DNA of 64,000 nt from Nannobrachium achirus. Taxonomy: Eukaryota > Chordata > Actinopteri > Myctophiformes > Myctophidae. How positions within the stretch are numbered: the first letter of the stretch is position 1; each line of letters starts with the position of its first letter. Made by a program: the position numbers and the translations under genes. The notes below the pieces were generated by a model. That model saw only the letters and a program-made list of their open reading frames with translations, had not been told where the DNA came from and ran no database searches. The stretch is from positions 27,981,609 through 28,045,608 of the forward strand of contig OY997658.1 in the NCBI GenBank assembly GCA_963921795.1, read 5' to 3'. Shown here piece after piece: positions 1-44,032 of the stretch.

Positions 1-468
1 AGGTTCTTTGGAAAACGTAGGGTGACCCACAGTAGCACCTAGCACTCCGTGTTGTCAAAATATACCAGAAATGGCTACTGTACCACGTTTAGGCTGCCTG
101 CATGGTGGTTATTTCCTCACACCGTGTGCTTACCATGTTTTCCGCACCATCTCTGGTTAAGGCTAGTTAGAGATCTCCCTCTAGACTCTAGTTAAACATT
201 GACCTGACCACTCCTGGCAGGTGTGGGCTATTTGCCATCATGCCATCTACTGTATCACAGCTGATCAGTGCTCACTGTTGCACGTTTCTAATTTGTTTCG
301 TGTGGGGTTGTAGTGAAAATAGACAATGAATAGAGACACGTGCTCAACTCTACTGGCGTTCTCTCGAGCCTGAGGTAAGCAGTTCCTTTCAGATAGGTGT
401 TCAAAAGTATGTTAGAGAGTTGAAATTCCCATCCTTTTACACGAGAACAAGGCATGCAGGCAGAATAG
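1..468. other. no gene seen
   Basis: No convincing exon, repeat with readable ends or RNA gene was recognised. It is ordinary upstream sequence as far as can be seen. Confidence 0.5.
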
Positions 469-1500
469 GGCTGTCACAATTATGACATTTTATATTATGA
501 TTAATTGTCACTCAAATAATTGCGATTAACAATTTAATTGTGTTTTTGTCGTTGACAATTACATTTCTGTTTGGCTTTTAGGCTTTGAAGTTGCACATGG
601 TAAATATGACACATGACCTAAATATACAAAGAAATAACTGCCATATTTGAGAACTTTATACTTAAAGACAGGGTAGCAGAATAACATCTACTTTGTCCCA
701 ATTTAATTGTTAGGTAGTTGTGAAAACATTTGCCAATGCAACCATATAGTTGTCTTGCCTGTTTTCAGAGTTGTATTCAGACGGAGATTCCAATGTCCTA
801 CTTTTTCAAAACTCCTCCTCCACGAGCTCGGGAATGGCCGAGCAAAAGCATGACGTATGAAAGCAGAGCAACATCACGTGATCCCATTGAAAGGAATGTG
901 AAGAATGTCTTGGAAATTACAATATTTTACACTCTTTCTAATAAAGTGAACTCTTAACTTTCTTAATTGACATGAACAACAACATGAATGCTATACACTT
1001 GCAATTTTTTATAAAGAATCAATAAGCCGTTTTTTCCGTATCCATTATATGGTGTAGCATGCACGTATTTTACTAGCCTGGGGGGCGTGTCTCTTCGCGG
1101 CCCGGTTCTCTAGCGAGGCACTGAGAAAAACCAAGCCGAGATGGGCGCTCGTTTCGGCCAAATGCTGGAGTTGCCTCGGTGTTTGACTGTGGATGTTTTT
1201 TTTTTTTTTTTCTCTCTCTCTCTCCTCCCGTTTTTTCCCCTGCCTCTCAGTCTCCATTCATGTGTTCTCTACATCTGGACCAAACAATGACACGAGATTG
1301 GATTAACTCACCCAAAAGAAGGTAGACAAATGTATTCCACTGGAATTAGTTATTAAAAGGTGCTTCACAAACGCAAGTGACGGGGCCGTGGGCTGTGCGA
1401 GCCACGTGACGAGCTTGCTCGACTGAAAAAGATACTCATACTTAAGTAAAAGTACTCTCATATCATTCTCGCACGCATGGACAGTCACGCACTCACGCAG

Positions 1501-1550
1501 TGGCCAATCTACAGTACAAGCTCACAATTGTGAGCTTGCAGTACGGCTAG
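1501..1550. repeat. shared palindrome, variant copy
   Basis: GGCCAATCTACAGTACAAGC and its near complement surround CTCACAATTGTGAG. A CAGTA insertion in both arms sets this copy apart. Confidence 0.65.
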
Positions 1551-1718
1551 TTTCAAACAGCCAAGGTATAATAGGGCTAAAGTAGTTATTATCTGGTCCT
1601 TCACAAACGCGAGTGACATGGCCGTCAGCCGTTCGAACTCGCAATGGTGGAAAAGATATTTTACTCAAGTAAAAGTACTCTTATATCATTCTCGCATGAC
1701 AGTCGCCTAGGACGTGAC

Positions 1719-2269
1719 CAAGGTTATAATAGTTTTGGATTTTTCCATTAGTTTTTATTTTTATTAGTTTTGAGGTTTTGTTTTCAATTACAGTTTAGTT
1801 TTAATTCGTTTTTAAAGTGAGGTTGCTAGTTTCGTTTCGTTTTTATTTTTTGAAAATGCTTAGTTTTAGTTTAGTTTTTATTAGTTTTAGTGTTAGTTTT
1901 AGTCTTTTACGGTATTTGTCAGGGGTGAGATTAAAAAAGCTCCGGAAAAAGTATTGTCTAATAAAGAAAATCAACAAAACATCATATTGTTGAGAGTGGC
2001 AGGAATGTTGAGACATACAACTTCTCTCTTTGACCTCACCAACTGGTGTTTTTTATTTTTATTTCCACAAAAGACAAAAGACGAAAACTAAGGAGATTTT
2101 CTCTATAATTGTATTTTATTTTAGTTAGTTTTGTAAACACACAATATCGTTTCAGTTAGTTTTCGTTTTTTTAAAAAGCTTAGTTTTTATTTTTATTTCA
2201 GTTAACTAAAATGTTTTTTCATTCTAGTTTTCGTTTTTTAGTTAGTTTTCGTTTACTATAATAACCTTG
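1719..2269. mobile_element. hAT-type miniature element with 8-bp target duplication GACGTGAC
   Basis: The ends are CAAGGTTATAATAG and its complement, and GACGTGAC lies on both sides (1711-1718 and 2270-2277). The inside is TTAGTTTT-rich. It is non-coding. Confidence 0.9.
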
Positions 2270-2277
2270 GACGTGAC

Positions 2278-2300
2278 GTGCAGCTTGCAGATCGGCTAGT
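2278..2300. repeat. one-armed remnant of the shared palindrome
   Basis: CAGCTTGCAGATCGGCTAG matches the right arm only, in the second half of the local duplication. Confidence 0.5.
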
Positions 2301-3098
2301 TTAAAACAGCCAAGGTATAAAATAGGTAGTTAATATAATTATGTTTTATATTATAATGTATTTCTGTTTTGATTGATTGAAGATTTTATTAGAAGTTTGC
2401 ATAGGAAAAGGTACTGTAGTAACTAAAGCTTTCAAATAATTTTAATGGTGTAACCAGTATTTGCCTCAGAGATAGATGTAGTGTTGTAGAAGTGAAAGTA
2501 TTGGAAATTGGAAATATCCAAGTACAAATACCTCAACATTGTACTCGAGTACAGTACTTGAGTAAATATACTTATAGTTACTTTACACATCGCGGTGATG
2601 TCCGGGCGTGCAGCGAGCCGCGAACACAAACAGTCACGCAATCAAACAGTCTGCAATGTGTCTCTACTATCTCTACTACTGAAGTAGGCTAAAGTACACA
2701 CAATCAGAACATTAAACAATTATTTCACTAATCGTTCACTCTCTCAGTGCAGACTGGAGAGTCCTGCAGAAACAGGCAGAGGGGAGGGGGGTGACTGTCT
2801 GTCTGTCTGTCTGTCTGCCTGTCTCACTGACTGAAACCAGAGCCCTAGAAAGGATTATACTGCTCTGACTGAAACGAGCCTCCGCTGTGACGGAACAGAA
2901 CGTCACGGAAGAGGCCCGAAGTCGAGGGAAGCAGAAGGAAGTACAGGGTGTACTGATTATAACTTCAAATGTGCCTATGTCTTTTGTGTTTTTATTTATT
3001 TTAAATTTATTTGGGCATCCTTAGGGGATCTTTGAGAGATATGCGTCATTATTTAGATAAAGAAAGATTCCTGCTCCCCCTCCTTTAAAAAAGAACAT

Positions 3099-3219
3099 TG
3101 ATAGTGGAATTAGCCGATCTATTATTATTATTATATCTACAAGCTCACAACGCGTCGCGATGCGACACGTTGTGAGCTTGTAGCTCTGCTATATATATAG
3201 CTCTGCTATTTCCACTATT
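3099..3219. repeat. shared palindrome, arms interrupted by AT-rich inserts
   Basis: The core CTACAAGCTCACAACGCGTC is at 3137 onward with its complement to 3183. Outer arms ATAGTGGAATTAGC and GCTATTTCCACTAT lie further out, displaced by ATT and AT runs. Confidence 0.8.
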
Positions 3220-3491
3220 TTTTACTTAAAAAAAGACATACATATATGAACATGAAAACGATTATGCCGATTATGAAAAACAATCGCGATTATGTCAAAT
3301 AATTGCGATTAGACAATTATGTAATAATTGTGACAGCCCAAACCTTTCCCCCTTACAATGACACAAGAAACAGTCTTGAACGCACACATTTGGGTGTGAG
3401 GTGTGTTTGTTTTTTATTGAATGTAATATATTTGGAAAAACAGAGCCAACCTTACCCATTCCCCTCCTTCTCACAGCAGGGTTGGGTGGCC

Positions 3492-35691
<32,200 letters not shown>

Positions 35692-35793
35692 GGAGCGGCC
35701 AGTCGCCGCGGAGAACAGAACTCCCAACGGAGCCAGGCGACGTTGGCCGTTGAATGCAAAAAGCTGGACGCTGACGTGCCAGTGAAGTTGTAC

Positions 35794-35799
35794 ATTAAA
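35794..35799 (+). promoter_or_regulatory. candidate tlcd4 polyadenylation signal ATTAAA
   Basis: ATTAAA lies about 100 bp after the tlcd4 stop and is the first good polyadenylation hexamer there. It straddles the left TTAA of a piggyBac-type miniature element (35795-36292). No transcript evidence is available. Confidence 0.45.
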
Positions 35800-36292
35800 G
35801 GTGCATGACACCCTATACCGTAGGCTGATTGTGTAGTTTTTTTTTTTTTTCTGGTTGGGAAAAAAAAAAAACTACGGAAGGGTAAAAACATGGCAGGCTG
35901 CATAAGGCTGATGTTCTTGTCAGAGTTATTGAGTGAAACAAGTAATATTACATTTTCTCCAAAAGTAACTAGTTACTAGTTACCACAAGCGGTGGTAACT
36001 TGGTGGAATTGTGTGTCGAGACATAATACGTTTAGTAGGTTGAATTGTGTGTTGTCATTATTTAAATTTTGTCAGGAGTATGCTGCTTGGCAGATGTAGG
36101 TGACTCGTGTGCAAGCATTGCCAATACCGCTGACTACTCTCTGTGCTAGCACAATATAACACACCCATTATTAATTGTATTAGCAGCAGCCGCACTGGTT
36201 ACTAGCCCTGCCATGTTTTGTACCCTTCAGTAATTTTTTTCCTGCACAGGAAAACAAACTACAAAATCTGCCTGGGGTCCCATACCTCTTTA
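35795..36292. mobile_element. piggyBac-type miniature element in the tlcd4 3' region
   Basis: The ends are TTAAAGGTGCATGACACCC and GGGGTCCCATACCTCTTTAA. Inner blocks are inverted too: ACGGAAGGGTAAAAACATGG and CCATGTTTTGTACCCTTCAG. Confidence 0.85.
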
Positions 36293-37304
36293 AGTAACCG
36301 GGCATAACAATGGAAAGTGTCTTTCTTTTCAAGGTGGGCAGAGGTCAGATATGTGATGCGCTGGACCGTAGCGCTGGCCATCTCCTAAGCCACAAACTGG
36401 CCATTCAGCAGAACTCTGTAACTATTACCTGCTCACGATGAGGACTGGTCATTGCCAACGAGCAGGTAATAAACTGTTGCTGTATGTTAGACAAATGCAT
36501 TGTTCCAGAAAGAAATGAATGGACCGGTAAGGGTCCAGTTTTACAGTCTCAAGAGTTAACTCTGAGGATTTTTGCTGTGTAGTAACTTGTTTTGTATTAT
36601 TGCTGTTATTGCCTGAGTTTTAAGTTATGGAAAACGTTGAGTTTGTGTAGTGTTAAAGGGGGACTGGGGAAACGACAACCTCGGGGGAACCTCAAAAGTA
36701 GGCTACCTAGTTTGGGGAATTTCTTATTCCTCGGTTAATGGTCAGTGCCCTAAAATGTTTGTCTAATGCTCAACATGGTAATCCCAGTGGAGGGACAGGG
36801 AAGACATTTGAATGAAATTAATGTTGATAATTACCTAATTTACCGTCTTTTAAACATCGACTGAAGGGGTTAACTGCTGCGCCGTCCTTACCTTTTAACG
36901 TGGCGACGTGCGTGCACATCGCACACCATCTGTGTACGGATGATGTGTGTACACCCGATCACAGCTTTCAAATAAAATAAAAAAATTCCCATCGAAAAAA
37001 TACGCTTTCATCGCAGAGCTGCCTCTACTACTGTTTACATGGAAGCTAACGTGTATCTGGCCGGGGGTCCCGCCCCCGACCGGATACGGAAACCCGATCA
37101 AGCCGGATACGGAATTGCGACCGGAAGCACTTCTCCGATGGTGATTAGAGCCCGACCGGCGATAAACAGCGATTATACTTTTAAATGTTTTATAGCGATT
37201 AAAGCATATTAAAGTCTCGGGATTATCGGGCCCGGCGAAGGGATTTTCTCTGGACTTTAGGGAGAGGCGGTAAAAGTACCATCCCTACTTCAGTTCTCTT
37301 AACC
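36293..37304. other. intergenic sequence, no recognised gene
   Basis: One short TTAACTGCTGCGCC motif near 36870 resembles piggyBac-type ends, but no partner was found. Confidence 0.45.
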
Positions 37305-37805
37305 CGGGGGTCAGCAACCCGCGGCTCTTTAGCGCCACCCTAGTGGCTCCCTGGAGCTTTTTCAAAAATGTATGAAAATGCAAAGAGATTTGATAATACT
37401 GCTTTTTTTTTTAACGATTTTTTATCGTCACTGTTGGGCAGAAACCTCGTATCTTCGTGCGTGCTGTAGTTTCAAATTTGTATGTTTTTTTTTTGGCAAA
37501 GTAAAGCCCTGCTTCATCATACAAGACTGACGCACAAATGTAGTGAAAACAGCAGATCTACAAGCACACAACGCCTCGCGGTGCGAGGCGTTGTGTGCTT
37601 GTAGATCGGCTGTTTTCACTAGTTTCGTTCATTTTTTTAATGATAAATACAAAACGAAGTTATGAACATAGTACAAGGTTTCCACCCGACAACGACGATA
37701 TACTGTATAAGGCTTTTATAATTTTTTGCGGCTCCAGACAGATTTTTTTTTTTTTTTTTTTGGGTCCAATATGGCTCTTTCAAAATTTTGGGTCGCCGAC
37801 CCCTG
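37305..37805. mobile_element. hAT-type element, target duplication TCTTAACC, with a nested palindromic unit
   Basis: The ends are CGGGGGTCAGCAACCCG and GGGTCGCCGACCCCTG. TCTTAACC is at 37297-37304 and 37806-37813. The TATCGTC unit is nested at about 37426-37703. Confidence 0.93.
37541..37621. repeat. shared palindrome, CAGCAG / GCACAC type
   Basis: TAGTGAAAACAGCAGATCTA and its complement surround ACAAGCACACAACGCCTCGC. Confidence 0.95.
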
Positions 37806-37839
37806 TCTTAACCACATAAGCCCCATTTTATAATGTATT

Positions 37840-37872
37840 TGAAAATAGCCAATCTACAAGCTTACATCGATG
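37840..37872. repeat. one-armed remnant of the shared palindrome
   Basis: GAAAATAGCCAATCTACAAG then CTTACATCGATGTGAC. The other arm is absent. Confidence 0.6.
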
Positions 37873-38264
37873 TGACATCTTTTGAAAATGTCACCTGATA
37901 AGGTTTTACCTATAATGACAAACCCCAAAATAGCTAGGAATGCCATTATGTTTAAGAACCTCTGTTAAACAGCAAACCTTGAAGACATTTCTCGAAACAA
38001 GGCAAGTTATCCCTAGGAAAGCTTGAATGCTGTATCTGCATAATTGTATGTATATTTATTTATTTACACTCATCCAGCTGCTTTCCAGAGCAATTTGGTT
38101 CTTTTATAGCCTATTCAGTGAATGATAGAGATGCCTTTTCGTAATCAGTAGACTATCCTGCTGAACCTTAGGGAAACTAATACACTGTATTCCTGTCTCA
38201 GAGAGAGAGAGAGAGGATGCTGAAAGGGAATCCGCATTATCTAGAATTTAGATACAATCTAGAT

Positions 38265-38536
38265 CAGGGGTGGGCAACTTTGATGATGGCGAGGGCCACT
38301 ATATTTCCACCTTCACTCCAGAGGGCCACATTGCATATTGCTACGTCCTATGTACTTTGTCATTCTAGTATCTCATACAAAAGAAGCCAAAATAGCTTAG
38401 GAATTGAAGCAGGTCATGTTTGGAATTGTAACAGCTGAAATCAATAATATATCAGTATTCCGGTTTTAACCTGTGGGCCGCATTAAGTGAAGGTGGAGGC
38501 GGCATGTGGCCCCGGGCCGCCAGTTGCCCATGTATG
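38265..38536. mobile_element. hAT-type CAGGGGTGGGCAACTTTG element without palindrome, target duplication ATCTAGAT
   Basis: ATCTAGAT is at 38257-38264 and 38537-38544. Compared with 44748-45258 it lacks the palindrome and about 200 bp after it. It continues from CAAAATAGC straight to TTAGGAATTGAAGCAGG. Confidence 0.92.
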
Positions 38537-38544
38537 ATCTAGAT

Positions 38545-39084
38545 GCAATCAGAAGCTCCCCCCAAAAAGTAAAGGTAGCATCAAAAACAAGCTTCAAAGT
38601 CTTGGCACGCTCAACTCAGAAAAAAGTGCAGACATAACATGTGGTCGTCAAAGATGCGCTCAAAAATAGTTTTTTAGAGTTATACAAACTGCTGTAGGCT
38701 ACATTAAAATACTTTTTTTTTTTTTTTTTTTAGCTGTCAGGTTTATGTATCTGTGTGTTCATGTAAGTATGCCCATGCTGTACTGTATAATATTACTTTG
38801 CATACACAGGAGCATTGTCGATAGGGGATGTAGATGGACACTACTAGCCGTGGTCGTAAGGGAAATTGGTCTAGAATGCTAACGTGAAGGTACATCACTG
38901 TCACAGACACCAAAGTTTTGCAAGGATTTTCTAAATCTACGGCAGGTGATTAACAAGGGAGAGTTGGTGTGTATATCCTGCATACACACCAAAATGATAT
39001 ATATTTATATTTTATTCTGTCGAATTCTTCTAATCTTGCATTATCTGTCATCGTTATATGTCTGACCAAGCTTTGATTTGCATG
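38545..39084. other. intergenic sequence, no recognised feature
   Basis: Only a poly-T run near 38715 stands out. Confidence 0.45.
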
Positions 39085-39560
39085 GGGGAGGGGCCGGGGC
39101 ATAGTGAAACATTAAGCCACAAGAGACATGTGGTTACCTGGTATTTTATAACGGCTGAGAGGTGTGGTGAGACACGAGGCGAAGCCGAGTGTCTCCAACC
39201 CTCTCAGCCGTTATAAAATACAGATAACCACATGCCTCGCGTGGCTTATTGCTTTTCTAAAACAGTTACAATATGGCAACATGAAAATTCAGACATGTAT
39301 CAATTAACACTGTTCTATTTAGCTAATAATTCACTACAAGGTTTGCAAGAAAATAGCTCCCAGCTACCAGAAAGTAGTTCCCAGATTTTTGCCAACAACA
39401 CAGGTGCAGATAATTGGTGCACTGTGGAACACTGTGGAAAGAAATAACACACCTGGGTTTGATACAAACTGATTCAAGGTGTGGATTATAGTCTCATATA
39501 CCACAGCAATTAAAGGGAAACCAGCCAATCAGAATCAAGGAATGGAACTAGCCGTTTTAG
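39085..39560. repeat. dispersed repeat related to 19085-19420, with a local snap-back
   Basis: GGTTACCTGGTATTTTATAA at 39132 is mirrored by TTATAAAATACAGATAACC near 39210 (arms ACGGCTGAGAGG and CCTCTCAGCCGT). The block after it matches 19085-19420. Confidence 0.82.
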
Positions 39561-40011
39561 AATGGGGCTTTAACACTGGCGTCTATTCTGGACACATTTA
39601 TCTTTATGTGTGCGGTTCGGAGAACTATAATGACTTAAGCAGTTCGGAAAATGCTTTCTTCTTTCCTTTTTTCACAAATCAATGCTTGGGTCTGATAAAA
39701 AAAGTATTTTTGTTTTGTATTCATACTTAGTATGTATTTATGAATCTTTACTCTGGGGCAAACCATGTACAAACATGTGTCACGTTGCTGCATGCTGCTG
39801 TAGTCACTGAATGATTGTATTTTCCAAGAAGGGGTTGGAAAGCAAATAAAATGCAAACTGCATACTAGGTACCTCAGTCGTAATGGCCAGGACTCTAGTT
39901 ACCTGTACAGTTTTCCCTGCAAACGTAACAGCACAACACTCAACAGTGGTTCGCTTATAGTTCACACTCCAAATACTGTACAAATCATGTTTTGTAGAAA
40001 GTCCTTGCATC

Positions 40012-40388
40012 TAGGGCTGTCACGATTATGACATTTTACATGACGATTAATTGTCACACAAACAATTGCGATTAACGATTTAATTGTGTATTTGTCGTTG
40101 ACAATTACATTTCTGTTTGGCTTTTAGGCTTTGAAGTTGCACATGGCAATCATGACACATAACTTAAATACACAAAGAAATTACTGACATATTTGACAAT
40201 GTTATACTTAAAAAAGAACATTGATAGTGGAAATAGCCGATCTACAAGCTCGCGACGCGTTGTGAGCTTGTAGATCTGCTATTTCCACTACTTTTTAACA
40301 TTGCTCAACTTGGAAACGATTATGACGATTATGCAAAATAATTGGGATTTTGCGATTAGACTATTATGTAATAATTGTGACAGCCCTT
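40012..40388. mobile_element. hAT-type TAGGGCTGTCAC element, target duplication CTTGCATC
   Basis: The ends are TAGGGCTGTCACG and TAATTGTGACAGCCCTT. CTTGCATC is at 40004-40011 and 40389-40396. The shared palindrome is central. Confidence 0.94.
40223..40291. repeat. shared palindrome, AGTGG-arm type
   Basis: ATAGTGGAAATAGCCGATCT, then ACAAGCTCGCGACGCGTTGT, then GATCTGCTATTTCCACTA. Confidence 0.94.
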
Positions 40389-40603
40389 CTTGCATCCTGA
40401 TCCTATGGAGAAATGGTATTTCCGTGTAGGGCTACTAGTCACTGAATGAAAACAGTGTGTGTCCCTTCATGTTGAGACAACATTATTTTCAACAGATGAC
40501 ACACAAATGGGACATTCTGATGGCTAACTAACTAGTGTTTTTATCATTGTTTTATTTTATTTTTGATAATACTGCTTAACTGGTAACCATGTGTCTTTAA
40601 ATC

Positions 40604-41368
40604 TTAAAGGGGTCATGACATAAAAAATATATAATATAAAAAATAACATAATAATGACCTCAATTACACCTCCAAAAAATTAACATTCGACATTCAGTGT
40701 TTTTTTTTCTGTAATGTGTAGTTTTTGGAATATAGACTCAAAAAAGTGGGTTCATTTGCCTCTGGACTAAAACCTTAACTCTATCAACGCTTTGAACGTT
40801 CCTGTTCGCCCCATTTTTGACGGCGGCGGAACGCCAATTGTACGTTCTTTGGCTCGTTCTTTTGTACCTTGGTTTGATGTCTGTAAACTGATGAGGGGTC
40901 GCGCGGGTGTGTACCGTTGAAACAGCTCCCGTAAAAGTACTCTCAAAAACCCACTGGACGTTAGCATCAATGGAGTAACAAAACACTTCCATGTGATTTC
41001 CTCTGGATCTATTGCTCTGTAGCGACTGAGCAGCCTTGACAAACGAGAGCCTATCTGAGACCATTTTCACATTAATTCTTGCATGAGGCTGCCCCCTACT
41101 GCTGGTAGAGCCACGGTACACCTCTTTAAGGAGAAAAAAAAAAAAACAAAAAAAAAACATCTTTGTCTATATCATCGCAAAGGTAAGGTGCTTTTGCTGG
41201 CACAAACCCAATAATAAATAACAACATCTGGCAGGGAAAAAGTTAATATTCAAAAAACTACAGATTACAGAAAAACCACTGAATGTTGAATGTTCATTTT
41301 TTTGGGGTGTAATTGAGTTCAGGAAACATGAAAAAAGCTCCTTTTTTTAAATGTCATGACCCCTTTAA
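40604..41368. mobile_element. piggyBac-type element holding another piggyBac-type element
   Basis: The outer ends are TTAAAGGGGTCATGACAT and ATGTCATGACCCCTTTAA. A second TTAA-flanked element lies at 40775-41246. Confidence 0.9.
40775..41246. mobile_element. piggyBac-type miniature element, nested
   Basis: It starts TTAACTCTATCAACGC, ends CATCTGGCAGGGAAAAAGTTAA, and matches 21201-21677. Confidence 0.88.
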
Positions 41369-41712
41369 CTTTTGTTTTTGTGTCCTAAACAAAACAAAAA
41401 GTGGACGTGAAGTCATGAATATTCAATATTTCACTTGTCATGGAACTTGCTGTAAGGTACTGTATGAACTTGCCATCTTCTTAAGCATTGAATGATGTGC
41501 TTTGTTGCCTTTTTAAAACACTGTGTGATTGTCATGCTCCATGTAGATTGTACGCATAATTGTGTTGTTTATTTTCTGTTTCGGGTGCCTGTCAAAATTA
41601 ATGTGATTGTTTTGCCTTTGTAACAGACATATTTGGAAGGGAATGAGTATGAACTCATAATTACCTGTTGACTGTATAGCCATTGTGTAGTTTTACCACA
41701 TAAACCCTAGAT

Positions 41713-42117
41713 CAGGGGTCTTCAACAAGGGGCCGGGACCCTTAAGGGGTCCTCAGAGTTATTATAGGAGGTGCTCCAAATCTTTGAGCGATAGAAAGTT
41801 TTTTTTTTCTCCTTTTTTATATTATATAATTATATATCCATATCCATAATCTGTGAACTTTAGCCAAAACTAGCCGATCTAGATCGGCTATTTTTGGCAA
41901 AGAGCTTTGGTGTAGAGGGGGAAAAGAGCAGACAGAGTGAAAGGTGAAATTTAGTAAGTATTGACGGTTCAAGTGGTTAAATATCTAAAAACAATCGAAA
42001 ATACACTGACGATCAAACAATGAAACTATATATAATCTATGAAACGGTTGTGGGGGTCCCTGCTTCATCTCTCTCTCAACTAAGGGGTCCTTGGCCTGAA
42101 AACGTTGAAGACCCCTG
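41713..42117. mobile_element. hAT-type CAGGGGTCTTCAAC element, target duplication CCCTAGAT
   Basis: CCCTAGAT is at 41705-41712 and 42118-42125. The palindrome here is collapsed to 39 bp. Confidence 0.95.
41861..41899. repeat. shared palindrome, centre deleted
   Basis: TAGCCAAAACTAGCCGATCT joins directly to AGATCGGCTATTTTTGGCA. Confidence 0.92.
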
Positions 42118-42315
42118 CCCTAGATACGTCATTGTACATCAAATAGCAGCAGCGGATGTACTGTACGAGCTCCTGTGCCAGACCTTGTAGATCAGATTTC
42201 TGCTGAATCTTTGCTTACGTTTTCTTTTGTTTCATCCGCCTATATTATTACATGCCCATAATAGGGACGCAGGGGTTCCTGTGCTAAACCTTTAAGAGGT
42301 TATTGTAGCTTAAAT

Positions 42316-42705
42316 CAATGGTTCTCATCCTTTCGGTCGGGACCCCCAGAGGGGTCCCCAAATTATTGTGAGGGGTCCCCAGGTGTTTAGCTTAATGTTA
42401 ACATTTTTTCTCACTCAACAGTAAACAGACCAACATACAGTAAAAGTGTCTGCACATTTCTAAAGTGACAATTTAAGGACTTTTAAGATCTTTTTAGTTC
42501 CTCTGGTCAAACATTGGTAAAATTGTCAAATATTAGAAGCAGAGGCGTTGTGAGCATGTAAATCTGCAATTTTCACAATGGAATAGATCGAGTCAAACTA
42601 AATGTAATGCCAACTTCTACAATTCTAAGTGCTTGTGCAGGGTGGGGGATTCCCATGCAGTTCAAATATGATTATTTTGAGGGTTGAAAAGGTTGAGAAC
42701 CGCTG
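42316..42705. mobile_element. hAT-type CAGTGGTTCTCAACC-like element, target duplication GCTTAAAT
   Basis: The ends are CAATGGTTCTCATCC and GGTTGAGAACCGCTG. GCTTAAAT is at 42308-42315 and 42706-42713. Confidence 0.93.
42536..42580. repeat. one-armed remnant of the shared palindrome
   Basis: GAGGCGTTGTGAGCATGTAA and ATCTGCAATTTTCACAAT form the right arm. The left arm is deleted, while the element's left flank (AAATATTAGAAGCA) is intact up to the junction. Confidence 0.8.
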
Positions 42706-43009
42706 GCTTAAATATTGTGTCACTATGTGATCCAGTATCGCTTTGTGCTCTCAACCATTACATTTACAGGTACAATTTACAGCTGTTGAGGTTAACTCAA
42801 TTGCCACATTTTGTGTCCAAGCCCAGTTCAGTATGGTTTTGTGCAACAGCGCTGAAAGATCGATTTAATTATTGCACTTATTTTTTTTTTTTTAAAGACA
42901 TAATTGAGGGATGATAGTCCAGTGATATGATGCCTTCCAGTGAATATCTTCACTGTCTGGCCGAAACCTCTTAACTCAATTTTTGAGTTTTTTGAGGTTT
43001 TTTTGGCAT

Positions 43010-43655
43010 AAATCAGGGCTATTGAACACCCTTTACATCCGAGTGTTGGTTAAAATAATATTGAACCAATGGAAAGTAGTAAAAAGTGCTTGGGACAAAA
43101 ACCTCCCAACTCCACACGTTCTGCCAAACCAGCTAACTCCATAAATATGTGCTATAGAGCACCGCAGCGGAAGTGGTTTATTGGTCCCACTAAAAAATCT
43201 CCCATTCATTTTCCCATAGACTTTTACAAAAATATTTATAACAATTATGTTAAGCTTAGAACCAAGCCATCCAGGATTGCAGTGAATCATGACCATACAA
43301 CCTTTGCTCCTACTGTATATGTGAAAACATATTTTAATATTGAATTATTTGATATACTGCATTTAATAACTACCCTTTGTTTAGCGATTTTCAAAATGTT
43401 ATTTTCATAGAAACACAGGTTTTATGGGTTCACTGCAATCCATGGATGGCTTGGTTCTAGGCTTAACAACATTGTTATAAATATGTTTGTGAAAGTCTGA
43501 GGAAAATGAACAGGATATTTTTTAGTGGGACCAGTAAACCACGCCCACTGTGATGCTCTATTGAACACCCTTTACGTCTGTGTGTTGGTTAAAATAATAC
43601 TGAACCAATGAAAAGTAGTAAAAAGCCCTTCGGTCAAAACCTCCTAACTCCACTT
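43010..43655. mobile_element. fold-back element between 95-bp direct repeats
   Basis: CTATTGAACACCCTTTAC and GTGTTGGTTAAAATAATA appear at 43019-43115 and 43559-43655. Between them are inverted arms with TTTTTTAGTGGGACC-type and GCCTAACATTG-type blocks. Confidence 0.75.
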
Positions 43656-44032
43656 GAGCTCATTTTCCCGAAAATGTTTTTTTTTTTTGGAGTTAGGAGG
43701 TTTCGGCCCGACAGCAGAGATATGCTATCTGGCGACCTTTTGAGAGGAACCAAAACGTAACCATTAAATGGTCTGGAGGCGGTTCTAGAGCTAGCGGTGG
43801 CACTGTACACTATGTCTATGCATGGTACACTATACAGTATATTCATGCACCCTGTAAAACTGCATGTGGTATTGCATGGGGATTGCACTGTAAACAAAAT
43901 AACCTATATTTTAAGCTGGATTTTGTTCTTTGGTTTAGTTCTCTTCTTCTGGCTACATGTACATAATGTTTAACTTGGAGTGTATTATATTAAGCCACAA
44001 TGTAATCCATGATCATGATGAGGGTGGTATTC

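Larger units (their letters stand above)
669..3082. mobile_element. 2.4 kb insertion inside the hAT element, unclassified
   Basis: This block interrupts the element at 469-3344. It contains a near-duplicate of about 240 bp (1355-1590 and 1595-2335; both include TTCACAAACGC, AAGTAAAAGTACTCT and CGGCTAGTTT). One copy carries an hAT insertion. It also holds a CT-rich run near 1200, a TACTTGAGTAAA-type segment (2395-2600) and a CTGT run near 2800. No coding region was supported. Its own ends are not clear. Confidence 0.5.
469..3344. mobile_element. hAT-type element with TAGGGCTGTCAC ends, split by a 2.4 kb insertion
   Basis: The left half (469-668) and right half (about 3083-3344) together match the intact copy at 40012-40388: start TAGGGCTGTCACAATTATGA, end ATAATTGTGACAGCCC. 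The break lies where the intact copy reads ATACTTAAAAAAGAACATTG. The right half holds the shared palindrome, with AT-rich sequence inserted in each arm. No target duplication is evident around the outer ends. Confidence 0.75.
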
